A stretch of DNA of 49,147 nucleotides, from NCBI GenBank assembly GCA_001916055.1, contig MNRR01000030.1, forward strand, positions 1 to 49,147, written 5' to 3'. The DNA is from Clostridium sp. 28_12. Lineage in GTDB: Bacteria; Bacillota; Clostridia; TANB77; CAG-508. Below are positions 8,924 through 17,970 of the stretch, one piece after another (within the stretch, counting starts at the first letter, position 1; every line of letters begins with the position of its first letter). The notes under the pieces are model-generated. The model saw nothing but the letters and a program-made list of their open reading frames with translations, was not told the origin of the DNA and ran no database searches. Both the position numbers and the translations under genes were made by a program.

Positions 8924-9400
8924 ATGGAAGAAAAAGAAGTAATATTAACACAAGAAGGTTATGACAAACTTGAGAAAGAATTGGAAAAACTAAGAACAGA
9001 AGCAAGAAGTGAGATTGCAGAAAGAATAAAAGTTGCATTAGGATTTGGAGACTTATCAGAAAATTCAGAATATGATGAAGCAAAAAATGCACAAGCAGAA
9101 AATGAAGCTAAAATTGCAGAATTAGAAAGTAAAATTAGACATGCAAAAATAATTGACGAAAGTGAAATAGATACAAAAACAGTACAAATAGGAAACACAG
9201 TAACATTATATGATGTTGAATTTGATGAAGAAGTAGAATATACTATAGTTGGTTCAACAGAAGTAAATTTAGCTGAAAATAAAATTTCAAATGAATCACC
9301 AATAGGAAAAGCACTTTTAGGAGCTAAAAAAGGCCAAACAGTTGAAGTTAATGCACCAGCTGGAGTTATAAAATACGAAATAAAGAAAATAACAAAATAA
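8924..9400 (+). CDS. greA: Transcription elongation factor GreA
   Basis: 158 residues from the ATG at 8924, exactly the usual GreA length, with SD GAAAGGAATG. The N-terminal coiled coil carries the acidic tip D-L-S-E-N-S-E-Y-D-E-A, which enters the RNA polymerase secondary channel, and the C-terminal FKBP-like domain ends K-Y-E-I-K-K-I. GreA stimulates RNA cleavage by back-tracked polymerase. The reading frame is open upstream to 8825, but that extension has no SD and would start at the transcript start, so I reject it. It has its own promoter and terminator, so it is monocistronic. Confidence 0.97.
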   Translation: MEEKEVILTQEGYDKLEKELEKLRTEARSEIAERIKVALGFGDLSENSEYDEAKNAQAENEAKIAELESKIRHAKIIDESEIDTKTVQIGNTVTLYDVEFDEEVEYTIVGSTEVNLAENKISNESPIGKALLGAKKGQTVEVNAPAGVIKYEIKKITK

Positions 9401-9436
9401 AGAAATGTCAAAAATTTGTTTGACATTTCTTTTTTT
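9401..9436 (+). terminator. Intrinsic terminator of greA
   Basis: A perfect 12-bp stem AGAAATGTCAAA / TTTGACATTTCT (9401-9412, 9419-9430) with a 6-base loop, followed by a T run. Its right arm contains TTGACA, which doubles as the -35 box of lexA. Confidence 0.9.
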
Positions 9437-9448
9437 GTATGATATTAT
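9420..9448 (+). promoter_or_regulatory. Probable lexA promoter overlapping the greA terminator
   Basis: TTGACA at 9420-9425 within the terminator stem, a 17-base spacer and TATTAT at 9443-9448. No dyad like that at dinB was seen here, so lexA autoregulation is not evident. Confidence 0.5.
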
Positions 9449-9479
9449 AATTGCATAGAAAAAAGGAGAAGTGATGTAA

Positions 9480-10127
9480 ATGGGAACTAGAGCTGAAACT
9501 ACTAGAAAGGAAAAAGCAATATTAAAATTTATTGAAGAGCAGGTAATTGAAAATGGGTATCCACCATCTGTAAGAGAAATAGGAAAAGCAATTGGATTAA
9601 GTTCTACTGCGACAGTACATGCTTATTTAGCAAAACTAGAAAAACAAGGATACATAAAAAAAGAAGATAAAAAAGGAAGAACACTAAAAGTTATAAAAGG
9701 AACTGATGGGCAACAAATAATAAAAGAAAATAAAAACTTCTATACACAAAGAGAGTTAGTGGATGTTCCTGTAATAGGAAAAATTACAGCAGGACAACCA
9801 ATCCTAGCAGTCGAAAATGTTACAGACACATTCCCAATTCCAATAGACTTTGTGGGTAATAGTGAAAGTTTCATGCTAACAGTAAGAGGAGAAAGTATGA
9901 TAGAAGCTGGTATTTTAGATGGAGACTATATTTTAGTAAAAAAACAAGATAATGCAAGTAATGGTGAGATAGTTGTAGCATTAATAGAAGATGAAGCAAC
10001 AGTAAAAACATTTTATAAAGAAAATGGACATATACGTCTACAACCAGAAAACCATACAATGGACCCAATAATAGTACCAGATTGCAAAATATTAGGAAAA
10101 GTTGCTGGAGTATTCAGAAAAATGTAG
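9480..10127 (+). CDS. lexA: LexA repressor
   Basis: A 215-residue SOS repressor and S24 autoprotease. The N-terminal winged helix-turn-helix has the LexA pattern Y-P-P-S-V-R-E-I and S-T-A-T-V-H. The Ala-Gly cleavage site is in I-T-A-G-Q-P near residue 102, the catalytic serine in G-E-S-M-I near 139 and the lysine in A-T-V-K-T near 175. RecA filaments trigger self-cleavage and release SOS genes. The start follows SD AAAGGAG at 11 bases. dinB at 26.3 kb and the KilA-N gene at 20.7 kb are candidate targets in this window. Confidence 0.96.
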   Translation: MGTRAETTRKEKAILKFIEEQVIENGYPPSVREIGKAIGLSSTATVHAYLAKLEKQGYIKKEDKKGRTLKVIKGTDGQQIIKENKNFYTQRELVDVPVIGKITAGQPILAVENVTDTFPIPIDFVGNSESFMLTVRGESMIEAGILDGDYILVKKQDNASNGEIVVALIEDEATVKTFYKENGHIRLQPENHTMDPIIVPDCKILGKVAGVFRKM

Positions 10128-10142
10128 TTATTAAAATTTGAC

Positions 10143-10170
10143 AAAATAGCAAGAATATTCTTGCTATTTT
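10143..10170 (+). terminator. 28-bp perfect palindrome between lexA and the GH18 gene
   Basis: AAAATAGCAAGAAT (10143-10156) is followed at once by its exact reverse complement (10157-10170). As RNA it makes a strong hairpin ending in TTTT, so it is probably the lexA terminator, and it is symmetric enough to work both ways. The T run is short. A TATAAT at 10179-10184 just after it may be the -10 box of the next gene. Confidence 0.6.
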
Positions 10171-10216
10171 CCGTCTATTATAATATAATAAAATAAAAAA
10201 ATAAGGAGAAAAACAA

Positions 10217-11920
10217 ATGAAGCAACTAAACAAAAATAATAAAATGCTAAAGAGAATGTTAATACTGCTAGCAGTATTATTTGTAATTGTATTTATATTA
10301 ATTAAAGCAGAAGATTTTATTAAAGAGCAACAAGCAAGTGACAAAATAAGTGTGATAATAAATAATTCAAATAAAACAGAAAGACTAAAAAATGATATAA
10401 GAGTTGAAGATGGAGTTATATACATGTCAATAGATGATATGAAGAATTTCTTTGACAAATATATATATATTGAAGATGAGATAAATGAAATTGTTACAAC
10501 ATATGATGATAAAATTGCGAGTATAGGTTTTGAATCAAATAAATTAACATTAAATGGTTCAACTAAAAAAACTAGTGCACATGCAATAAAAGAAAATGAA
10601 ACAGTATATTTACCTATTAGTGAAATGAAGGATGTATATGATATACAGATAGACAATATAGCAGATTCAAAAATAATAGTAATTGATTCACTAGAAAAAG
10701 AACAAGTACAAGCAAAAACAAAATCAGATGTTTCTGTAAAAGCTAAAAAAGAAGGCTTTTCAAAGACAGTAGATAAAATTGAAAAAGATAACCAAGTAAT
10801 AGTAATAAAAAACAATAATAATGAGATTTCAGAAAAAGGCTGGACTAAAATTAGAACTCAAAGTGGAATGTTAGGTTATGTAAAAACAAGTAAGTTGTAT
10901 GAAATAACAATTACAAGAGAAGCTAAAGAACAAACAAAACAAATTACAGGAAAAGTAGATATGTTTTGGGATTACTATTCACAATATGTAAAAGCACCAG
11001 ATAGAACAGGACAAGTTATAGACGGCGTAAATGTTGTATCGCCATCATTTTTCTATTTGGATAAAAATGACGGAACATTAAAAGACAATGTTGGAGATGC
11101 AGGAATTGCATATATAAATTGGGCGCATTCAAATGGATATAAAGTGTGGCCAATGATATCAAATGCAGACGCAGGAATAAAAGTTACATCTACGATATTA
11201 AATAGTTATAGTAAAAGGCAACAATTAATACAAAGTATCGTAGAAAAGTGTGCACAATATGATATAGATGGAATAAATATAGATTTTGAAAACATGTATG
11301 AAGCAGACAAAGATAAATATTCGAGATTTATAATTGAACTTGTACCACGTATGTTAGAAATGAAAATAGTAACATCAGTAGATGTTACAGCACCAGATGG
11401 AGATCCAAACTGGTCATTGTGTTTTGATAGAAATGTATTAGGGCATGTAGCTGATTACTTAGTGTTTATGGCATATGACCAATATGGAGCATCAAGTTCA
11501 AAACCTGGTACAACTGCAGGCTTGAATTGGGTGGAAACAAGTTTAAAGAAAATTATTGATTATGATGAAGTTGATACAAATAAAATAATATTAGGTATGC
11601 CATTATATACAAGACAATGGACTATCACACAAGATGGAACAATAAAAGATAGAAGTGTTATATCTATGATGAACATAAAAATTCCAAACAATGTTGAAAA
11701 ACAGTGGGATGATACTCTAAAGCAATATTATATAGAATATGCTTCTGGAAAAAATACTATAAAAATGTGGATTGAAGATGGAACATCAATAAAAGAAAAA
11801 GTTTCACTTGTCACAAAATATAATTTAGGTGGGGCATCATGTTGGAAAAAAGACATGGAGACTTCAAATATTTGGACGATAATAAAAGATGAACTAAAAA
11901 AGAATGATACAGAAAATTAA
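10217..11920 (+). CDS. Membrane-anchored SH3 plus GH18 glycosidase (SleL/YaaH-like)
   Basis: A 567-residue protein. An N-terminal membrane anchor (about residues 12-31) precedes a domain like the copper-amine-oxidase N-terminal stalk domain (about 45-150), a bacterial SH3-like segment (about 175-235) and a GH18 domain (about 265-555). The GH18 motif reads D-G-I-N-I-D-F-E, keeping the catalytic Glu and the Asp before it but with Asn for the middle Asp of DxxDxDxE, as in several spore cortex-lytic enzymes. It probably cuts N-acetylglucosaminyl bonds in cell-wall or spore peptidoglycan. SD AAGGAGAAAA. It has its own terminator. Confidence 0.85.
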   Translation: MKQLNKNNKMLKRMLILLAVLFVIVFILIKAEDFIKEQQASDKISVIINNSNKTERLKNDIRVEDGVIYMSIDDMKNFFDKYIYIEDEINEIVTTYDDKIASIGFESNKLTLNGSTKKTSAHAIKENETVYLPISEMKDVYDIQIDNIADSKIIVIDSLEKEQVQAKTKSDVSVKAKKEGFSKTVDKIEKDNQVIVIKNNNNEISEKGWTKIRTQSGMLGYVKTSKLYEITITREAKEQTKQITGKVDMFWDYYSQYVKAPDRTGQVIDGVNVVSPSFFYLDKNDGTLKDNVGDAGIAYINWAHSNGYKVWPMISNADAGIKVTSTILNSYSKRQQLIQSIVEKCAQYDIDGINIDFENMYEADKDKYSRFIIELVPRMLEMKIVTSVDVTAPDGDPNWSLCFDRNVLGHVADYLVFMAYDQYGASSSKPGTTAGLNWVETSLKKIIDYDEVDTNKIILGMPLYTRQWTITQDGTIKDRSVISMMNIKIPNNVEKQWDDTLKQYYIEYASGKNTIKMWIEDGTSIKEKVSLVTKYNLGGASCWKKDMETSNIWTIIKDELKKNDTEN

Positions 11921-11927
11921 ACGAAAG

Positions 11928-11965
11928 AGAAATTTCAAGAGGATGACTTGAAGTTTCTTTTTTTT
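11928..11965 (+). terminator. Intrinsic terminator of the GH18 gene
   Basis: A 12-bp stem AGAAATTTCAAG / CTTGAAGTTTCT with one T-G wobble, a 7-base loop and seven T residues. Confidence 0.88.
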
Positions 11966-12013
11966 GTAATAAATAATATAAGAATTACATACACATCAAT
12001 TAGAGGTGAGCTA

Positions 12014-12850
12014 ATGAGAACATATTATTTAGAAAAAAAGGATAAGCCTAAATTTTGTATGTGTAAGTGTAAATTAAAACAAGATAATCTAGAAATATAT
12101 TCTAATTTAGAGAATATAAAAAATGTAATAAAAATAGTAAAAAGAATCAAAAAAGATGATGTCGAATGTGTAGTAATAAGTAAAGAATTATATAAATGTA
12201 AGGAGTTAATAACTGCATTAAATGCCAATAATATAAAAATTTTTGATGGAAAATGGTTACAAAAATATTTGGCATTAGAAATTTTAGAATATGTGGTAAC
12301 ATGCGAAAATATAAAAAAGGAAGAAATAGAAGTTGCAATAACAACAAATGAAATAACAGATTATACGATAGAAATAATAAAAACTTTAGCGATGCAATAC
12401 AAAAGAGTTTCAATTGTCACAAATCATATAGAAAAATTGAAAAAAACAGAGCAAGAATTATACGAAAAAAATGGAATATTAATAGTAATTTCAAACAATC
12501 AAAAAAAGAGTTTAGCCAAGTCACAAATTATATTAAATTTAGATTTTAATAAAGAGGTATTAAATAGATATAAAATAAATGAAACAGCAGTAATAATTAA
12601 TATAGAAGGTGATATGAAGATAAAATCAAAACGTTTCAATGGAATAAATATAAACGACTATGAAATTGAAGTAGGAAGAGAAGAAATAATATGGAGAGAA
12701 AATTGTAACAAATTTAAAGCAAAGGACTTACTAGAAGCTAAACTATATATGAAAGACACATTTTATAATATAAAAAGAAAAATTGCTAAAAACAAAGTAT
12801 CAATAAAAGAAGTTATAGGAGAAAATGGAAAAATCGAAAGATTTTCTTAA
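12014..12850 (+). CDS. Conserved-looking protein of unknown function
   Basis: 278 residues from the ATG at 12014, which has SD AGGTGAG; a further in-frame start at 11948 lies inside the preceding terminator and is not used. I do not recognise the family. The N-terminus has a small Cys cluster (F-C-M-C-K-C-K). The middle (about 110-200) alternates beta and alpha like a Rossmann fold, with V-A-I-T-T-N-E and, later, I-I-L-N-L-D-F, which recalls the NAD-binding half of shikimate-dehydrogenase-like proteins, but there is no clear GxGxxG. The C-terminus is Lys-rich. It stands alone between GH18 and PBP1A. Confidence 0.7.
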   Translation: MRTYYLEKKDKPKFCMCKCKLKQDNLEIYSNLENIKNVIKIVKRIKKDDVECVVISKELYKCKELITALNANNIKIFDGKWLQKYLALEILEYVVTCENIKKEEIEVAITTNEITDYTIEIIKTLAMQYKRVSIVTNHIEKLKKTEQELYEKNGILIVISNNQKKSLAKSQIILNLDFNKEVLNRYKINETAVIINIEGDMKIKSKRFNGININDYEIEVGREEIIWRENCNKFKAKDLLEAKLYMKDTFYNIKRKIAKNKVSIKEVIGENGKIERFS

Positions 12851-12934
12851 AAAGCTTTTCTTTTTTATAGAATTGTATTATAATGTTGTCAAATGTTTAA
12901 AAATAAAATCCTTGAGAAAGGAAAGAAAAAAGAT

Positions 12935-15553
12935 ATGGGGAAAAAAAGAAAAAAAAGTAATAATAAGGCTATAAAACCAAGAAAAAAAGATACAAAAATG
13001 AAATTTAAGTACAAGCATCCAAAACTAGCAATAGCACTAAAAATATTATTAATTATATTAGTAATATTAGTTGTTGTTGGAGCCGGTGTTGGAATAGGTT
13101 TAATATTTGGACTTGGAAAAGATGTCTTTTCAATCGATATGTCAGATTTAATAATGAAAGAGAACTCAATAATTGTAGATACTGACGGAAATGTACTTGC
13201 AGAATTAAATGGAGATGAAAGCAGAAAGATAATAACACTAGAAGAAATGTCAACATATTTACCAAAAGCATATGTTGCAATTGAAGATGAAAGGTTCGAA
13301 AAGCATCATGGTGTAGACTTAAAGAGAACGGGAGCTGCAATACTTTCATTTGTAACACATGGTGGAAAGTCTACAGCAGGTGGTGGAAGTACAATAACAC
13401 AGCAGGTTGTAAAAAATGTAACCCAAGAAAAGGCATCTAGTGGTGCAGCTGGTGTAATAAGAAAATTAAAAGAATGGTCAAAAGCATATCAAATTGAAAA
13501 AGTAATGTCAAAAGACCAAATAATAGAATTATATTTAAATTTAATATATATAGGAAATGGTGGAAGTGAAAAACATGGAGTTGAAATCGGTTCAGAATAC
13601 TATTTCAACAAATCTGCCAAAGATTTAAGTATTGCACAATGTGCATTTTTAGCTGGAATAAACCATTCACCAAATTCATATAATCCATATTCAGGAAATG
13701 ATGTAACAGAGAAAATTGCAAAAAGAACTAAAACAGTATTATCACAAATGAAAAAATTTGATTACATAACACAGGAAGAATATGATAATGCTGTTGCAGA
13801 AGTTGATGCAGGATTTAAATTTGAAAATGGAGTTAAAGGAAATGTATATTCTTCACATACTGATGCACTAATTACGCAATTAACAAAGCAAATAATGGAT
13901 GAAAAACAGATATCAAAAGATGCAGCAGAAACATATTTACAAACTAGTGGATTGAAAATATATTCAACACAAGTATCATCTATTCAAAGCGTAATGGAAG
14001 CAGAAGCTAAGAAAAGTAAATATAATTTAAAATCAAAGAAAAATAAAAACGCAGATGGTTCAGCTGTACTTGCACAAGGGGCAGCAGTAGTAATAGAACC
14101 TTCAACAGGAAAAGTTGTTGGAGCAGTTGGACAATTAGGAGAAAAAACTACATCAAGAGGACTAAACAGAATAAGTTCTTTAAGACAAACAGGTTCTTCA
14201 ATAAAACCTTTAGCTGATATATTGCCAGGAGTTGAAGAAGGAATAGTAACACCTGCAACAATTTATGCGGATTTAGAAACAACATTTGGAAAAGACTATG
14301 CACCACAAAACTATAATAGTTTTACAGGATTAAGAACAGTAAGAACAGCAGTAACAACTTCACAAAACATACCATTTGTAAAAATTATGGCAGAATTAAC
14401 ACCAAAAAAATCAATAGAATATATGCAAAAAATGGGTATTTCTTCATTAGTAACATCAAAGCAAAATAAAGCTCACAATGATGAAAATTTAGCAATAGCA
14501 ATTGGAGGAATGACATATGGTGTAAGTCCATTAGAAATGGCAGGAGCATATGCAATGGTTGCAAATGACGGAACCTATATAGAACCAACATTTTATTCTA
14601 AAGTAGAGGATTCAAATGGAAAAGTTGTTTTAGAACCAAAACAAAAAACAGAAAAAGTATGTTCAGCAGAAACAGCATATATAATAAAAAGTTTAATGCA
14701 GTCAGTTGTAAATGGAGCTGATGGATATGCAGGAACTGCTAAATATTGTGCAATTAATGGAATTGATGTAGCTGCAAAAACAGGAACTACAAACAGTTCT
14801 AAAGATAGATGGCTATGTGGATTTACAAATTATTATGCATGTGCTGCTTGGTATGGATTTGATGATCCAGAAAGAATAAGTTTCCCTGGAACGAACCCAG
14901 CAGGACAGTTATTCTCAGGAATAATGTCAGAAATTCACAAGGGACTAGAAAATTCAGAATTTAAAGAACCAGAAAAAATCGTTCACGAAAAAGTATGTAG
15001 AACAAGTGGAAGACTTGCAACTGATAAATGTTCGAATACTTATGAAGAAATATTTGTAGAAGGACATTTGCCAGAGGAATGTGATGCACATAAGAGTCAA
15101 TATACAGTATGTACAGAGTCAGGTGAATTAGCAACTAAATATTGTCCAGAAACAGAAAGAAGATCATCAAATTATGTTGTAGAAAAAGAAAGATTAGAAT
15201 TGTGGACAACACCAGGGATAAATTCAACAATGGGAAAAGCTCCTACAGAATATTGTACAATACATACTAAACCAGAAGAAGTTCAAAAACCGCAAGAAAC
15301 AAATACAACAACAGAAAAGCCAAAAGACAATGAAACAAATAAACCAGATAATGGAAATACAAATACAAATGTTAAGCCATCAACTGATGATGGAACAACC
15401 ACCAAACCTGATAAGCCAGAATCAGGAGGAAACAATAGTGGAAATACGGGAGAAAATACGGGAGAAAATACAGGAGAAAATACAGGAGATAATACTGGAA
15501 ATAATACTGGTGGAGATACGACTGGTGAAAATTCATCAGATAACCAAGAATAA
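12935..15553 (+). CDS. pbpA: Class A penicillin-binding protein (PBP1A-like)
   Basis: 872 residues from the ATG at 12935 (SD AAAGGAAAG). A Lys-rich cytoplasmic tail and one membrane segment (about 37-60) precede a GT51 glycosyltransferase with E-D-E-R-F and G-G-S-T-I-T-Q-Q near residues 117-155, and a transpeptidase with S-S-I-K near 419, S-Q-N near 475 and K-T-G-T near 614. A Cys-containing segment follows (C-R-T-S-G-R-L-A-T repeated as C-T-E-S-G-E-L-A-T), then a disordered tail of Thr/Asn/Gly/Glu repeats. It polymerises and cross-links peptidoglycan. The symbol is approximate; class A PBPs have several names. Confidence 0.94.
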   Translation: MGKKRKKSNNKAIKPRKKDTKMKFKYKHPKLAIALKILLIILVILVVVGAGVGIGLIFGLGKDVFSIDMSDLIMKENSIIVDTDGNVLAELNGDESRKIITLEEMSTYLPKAYVAIEDERFEKHHGVDLKRTGAAILSFVTHGGKSTAGGGSTITQQVVKNVTQEKASSGAAGVIRKLKEWSKAYQIEKVMSKDQIIELYLNLIYIGNGGSEKHGVEIGSEYYFNKSAKDLSIAQCAFLAGINHSPNSYNPYSGNDVTEKIAKRTKTVLSQMKKFDYITQEEYDNAVAEVDAGFKFENGVKGNVYSSHTDALITQLTKQIMDEKQISKDAAETYLQTSGLKIYSTQVSSIQSVMEAEAKKSKYNLKSKKNKNADGSAVLAQGAAVVIEPSTGKVVGAVGQLGEKTTSRGLNRISSLRQTGSSIKPLADILPGVEEGIVTPATIYADLETTFGKDYAPQNYNSFTGLRTVRTAVTTSQNIPFVKIMAELTPKKSIEYMQKMGISSLVTSKQNKAHNDENLAIAIGGMTYGVSPLEMAGAYAMVANDGTYIEPTFYSKVEDSNGKVVLEPKQKTEKVCSAETAYIIKSLMQSVVNGADGYAGTAKYCAINGIDVAAKTGTTNSSKDRWLCGFTNYYACAAWYGFDDPERISFPGTNPAGQLFSGIMSEIHKGLENSEFKEPEKIVHEKVCRTSGRLATDKCSNTYEEIFVEGHLPEECDAHKSQYTVCTESGELATKYCPETERRSSNYVVEKERLELWTTPGINSTMGKAPTEYCTIHTKPEEVQKPQETNTTTEKPKDNETNKPDNGNTNTNVKPSTDDGTTTKPDKPESGGNNSGNTGENTGENTGENTGDNTGNNTGGDTTGENSSDNQE
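15446..15505 (+). repeat. Five 12-bp tandem units in the PBP1A tail
   Basis: Units close to ACGGGAGAAAAT repeat five times and code T-G-E-N repeats. Length changes by whole units would keep the frame, so tail length may vary between strains. Confidence 0.85.
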
Positions 15554-15581
15554 ACACAGGAAATTTATATTTCCTGTGTTT
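15552..15581 (+). terminator. Hairpin between PBP1A and cysS
   Basis: A perfect 12-bp stem AAACACAGGAAA / TTTCCTGTGTTT with a 6-base loop. It overlaps the PBP1A stop codon. Only three T residues follow, so termination may be partial, leaving some readthrough into cysS. Confidence 0.65.
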
Positions 15582-15606
15582 ACTAATAAAGTAAAGGAGG
15601 CACATA

Positions 15607-16986
15607 ATGGATATATTTTTTTACAATACATTAACAAAGAAAAAAGAATTGTTTAAATCATTAGAACCCAAAAAGGTAAAGATGTACTCATGTGGACCAA
15701 CAGTATATAAAGATGCAACAATAGGAAATATGAGAACAAATTTATTTCAAGATACATTAAGAAGAGTGCTTGAATATAATGGATATGAAGTAAAACAGGT
15801 AATGAATATAACAGATGTAGGACATCTTGTTTCAGATGGAGATGAAGGAGAAGACAAGATGTTAAAGTCAGCAAGAGAAGAGCACAAGACTCCAATGGAA
15901 ATAGCAGAGTACTATACAAAATTGTTTTTTAAAGATTTAGAAAGATTAAATGTAGAGATACCTGAAGTCATTTGTAAAGCAACCGACCATATTGAAGAAA
16001 TGCTTGAAATGGTACAAAAAATAATAGAAAACGGATATGCATATGAAACTTCTACTGCTATATATTTTGATGTATCTAAATTAGATGAATATGGGATATT
16101 ATCAGGAATAAACCTTAGAGAACAAAAAGCAGGAGCAAGAGTAGAAGTTGACCCAGAAAAAAGAAATCCATATGATTTTGCATTATGGATAAAAGCACCA
16201 GAAAATCATTTAATGAAATGGGATAGCCCTTGGGGACCAAGTTATCCAGGATGGCATATAGAATGTTCTGCAATGAGCCAAAAATATTTAGGAGAAGTAT
16301 TTGATATACATACAGGAGGTATAGACTTAATTCCAACACATCATGAAAATGAAATTGCACAAAGTAAAGGTGCATGTGGCAAAATACCAGCACATTATTG
16401 GATGCATGGAGAGTATTTATTAATAAATGGTGGAAAGATGTCAAAAAGCTTAGGAAATGTATATTTATTAGATGATATTATAAAAAGAGGATATGATCCA
16501 TTAGTATATAGATTATTTAATTTTTCTTGCCATTATAAAGGTAAATTAAATTTTACATGGGAAGGCATAGAAGCTGCAAGTACAGCATTGACAAGACTAC
16601 GTGATGGATATCAAAAACATTTGACAGGAATGGCAGATGTGGATGGCACAATAATTTCTGAAATTGAAAATAAATTTCATCAAGCTATAAATGATGATTT
16701 AAACATGCCTCTTGCAATGAGTGCAGTATGGGAAGCTGTAAAATATCAAGATAAATCACCTAAAATTGCAAAATTACTAGAAAAATTCGATACTGTTTTG
16801 GGATTGAAAATTACAGAAAAAAGAGAAGAAGAAATCCCACAAGAGATTTTAGAATTAGTAGAACAACGAAAAGTTGCAAGAAATGAAAAGAATTGGACTG
16901 AATCTGACAGATTAAGAGATTTGATTGCTCAAAAAGGATATAGTGTTAAAGACACTAAACATGGAGCAGAAGTTTCCAAGATATAA
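15607..16986 (+). CDS. cysS: Cysteinyl-tRNA synthetase
   Basis: A 459-residue class I synthetase. Zinc ligands are visible in Y-S-C-G-P-T-V-Y (Cys29), W-H-I-E-C-S and H-H-E-N-E; the KMSKS loop reads G-G-K-M-S-K-S-L-G-N. The HIGH motif is unusual: A-T-I-G-N at residues 37-41, so Thr replaces the first His (family form H-I-G-N). Length and all other motifs are normal, so it is presumed active. SD AAAGGAGG is strong. A convergent kinase gene follows across a shared terminator. Confidence 0.95.
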   Translation: MDIFFYNTLTKKKELFKSLEPKKVKMYSCGPTVYKDATIGNMRTNLFQDTLRRVLEYNGYEVKQVMNITDVGHLVSDGDEGEDKMLKSAREEHKTPMEIAEYYTKLFFKDLERLNVEIPEVICKATDHIEEMLEMVQKIIENGYAYETSTAIYFDVSKLDEYGILSGINLREQKAGARVEVDPEKRNPYDFALWIKAPENHLMKWDSPWGPSYPGWHIECSAMSQKYLGEVFDIHTGGIDLIPTHHENEIAQSKGACGKIPAHYWMHGEYLLINGGKMSKSLGNVYLLDDIIKRGYDPLVYRLFNFSCHYKGKLNFTWEGIEAASTALTRLRDGYQKHLTGMADVDGTIISEIENKFHQAINDDLNMPLAMSAVWEAVKYQDKSPKIAKLLEKFDTVLGLKITEKREEEIPQEILELVEQRKVARNEKNWTESDRLRDLIAQKGYSVKDTKHGAEVSKI

Positions 16987-16992
16987 AAAACT

Positions 16993-17024
16993 AAAAGAGC
17001 TAATGTATCAGCATTAGCTCTTTT
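16993..17024. terminator. Bidirectional terminator between cysS and the kinase gene
   Basis: A perfect 13-bp stem AAAAGAGCTAATG / CATTAGCTCTTTT with a 6-base loop, flanked by A and T runs, placed between two convergent genes. Confidence 0.9.
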
Positions 17025-17030
17025 GAGTGG

Positions 17031-17642
17031 TTATTCATCCAGTAACTGCATAATTTTCTTTAATGTGTTATTTTTTACTTCATCAATTGTCATATTAGAT
17101 GTGTCTAGATACCACATTGGACAGGTAACAGTTTCGTAAAAACAATCAAGTTCTTTTTTATAAAAGTTTAAGAATTCTTGATTTGTAAGTACAGGTGCAT
17201 CACCGCCAGAAGCATAACGTCTTTTCAAAGATTCTTCTACTGAAACATCGATTACAAAAAGATAATCTGGAAAAACACAAAATGAGTTATTCATTTCATG
17301 AAGAATTTTTAAAAGTGACGATGATTCGGCTTTGGAGCAAACATTTTGTTTGAATAAGAAATTTGCCCAAAATAATGCATCACAGTATCCTCTGTCAAAC
17401 AGAATGATGTCAGCCTGGGAATATGGAATTTCCAGCAAAGATTGTAACTGTCCAAAGGTTATCCAAACATTACGTATCCATGTTTTCTTTGGAATTTCTT
17501 TAGGGACAAGTTCAGCATCTTCTTGCATAATTTGTACATTGATTCCTTGAGCCAAAAGTGAACTTTCAAGATTGTGAATCAACGTAGTTTTACCAGAATT
17601 AGGAAGTCCGGTAAATTCAATTGTTAAAGGCCGTCTATTCAT
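17031..17642 (-). CDS. P-loop nucleoside/nucleotide kinase-like protein
   Basis: A 203-residue protein with Walker A G-L-P-N-S-G-K-T-T near residue 12, a D-R-G-Y-C-D motif near 88 and a lid-type segment S-L-K-R-R-Y-A, the plan of thymidylate and deoxynucleoside kinases. The exact substrate cannot be told. SD AAGGAGG is 7 bases before the start. The base composition is richer in GC than its neighbours, and residue 4 is coded by CGG, a codon almost absent from the window, which suggests recent arrival. It has its own promoter. Confidence 0.8.
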   Translation of the reverse strand: MNRRPLTIEFTGLPNSGKTTLIHNLESSLLAQGINVQIMQEDAELVPKEIPKKTWIRNVWITFGQLQSLLEIPYSQADIILFDRGYCDALFWANFLFKQNVCSKAESSSLLKILHEMNNSFCVFPDYLFVIDVSVEESLKRRYASGGDAPVLTNQEFLNFYKKELDCFYETVTCPMWYLDTSNMTIDEVKNNTLKKIMQLLDE

Positions 17643-17685
17643 ACAGTGCCCTCCTTAAAAGTGTATATTTTTTAAAGACGAATAC

Positions 17686-17713
17686 ATTATAACATACAAG
17701 TAAAAAATGTCAA
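17686..17713 (-). promoter_or_regulatory. Promoter of the kinase gene (minus strand)
   Basis: On the minus strand TTGACA (17708-17713), a 16-base spacer and TATAAT (17686-17691). Confidence 0.75.
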
Positions 17714-17748
17714 GAATTAGAGATGTAATCTTTTTTTATCCAAAAATA

Positions 17749-17777
17749 CTGACAAATAGGTGTTTTTATGTTATAAT
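17749..17777 (+). promoter_or_regulatory. Promoter of the 36-codon gene
   Basis: CTGACA at 17749-17754, a 17-base spacer and TATAAT at 17772-17777, divergent from the kinase promoter. It starts a transcript about 60 bases before the small ORF. Confidence 0.65.
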
Positions 17778-17841
17778 ATGAAACAGTATTATTAGTTTGT
17801 AACAATTAATTCTCATATAATAATTATAAGTAGGAAAAATT

Positions 17842-17952
17842 ATGCCTAAATATCTTGGGAGTATCAAAAATGAAAAGGAGTCTATGACTGGAGAAGAAAA
17901 AAGGAAAGCGGAAGAAACGTACAGAAAGTTTTGGAATGATGAAGAGAGATAA
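17842..17952 (+). CDS. Small charged protein, 36 residues, unknown function
   Basis: M-P-K-Y-L-G-S-I-K-N to W-N-D-E-E-R, with the second half a probable amphipathic helix rich in Glu, Lys and Arg. The unit is complete: promoter at 17749, SD TAGGAAAAA before the ATG, and a 15-bp-stem terminator 18 bases after the stop. Base composition is a little higher in GC than the surroundings. No membrane segment or Cys. I do not recognise it. A small regulatory RNA from the same promoter and terminator is the alternative reading. Confidence 0.5.
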   Translation: MPKYLGSIKNEKESMTGEEKRKAEETYRKFWNDEER

Positions 17953-17970
17953 ATAATATCCATAAATGAG

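Noticed and set aside
15446..15505. CRISPR-like short repeats
   Set aside because: The 12-bp units are directly adjacent with no spacers and encode a Thr-Gly-Glu-Asn tail of PBP1A.
17338..17352. Third SOS-like dyad (CAAACA-TTT-TGTTTG) inside the kinase gene
   Set aside because: Half-site spacing is one base longer than in the dinB and KilA-N sites and it lies within coding sequence far from a promoter.
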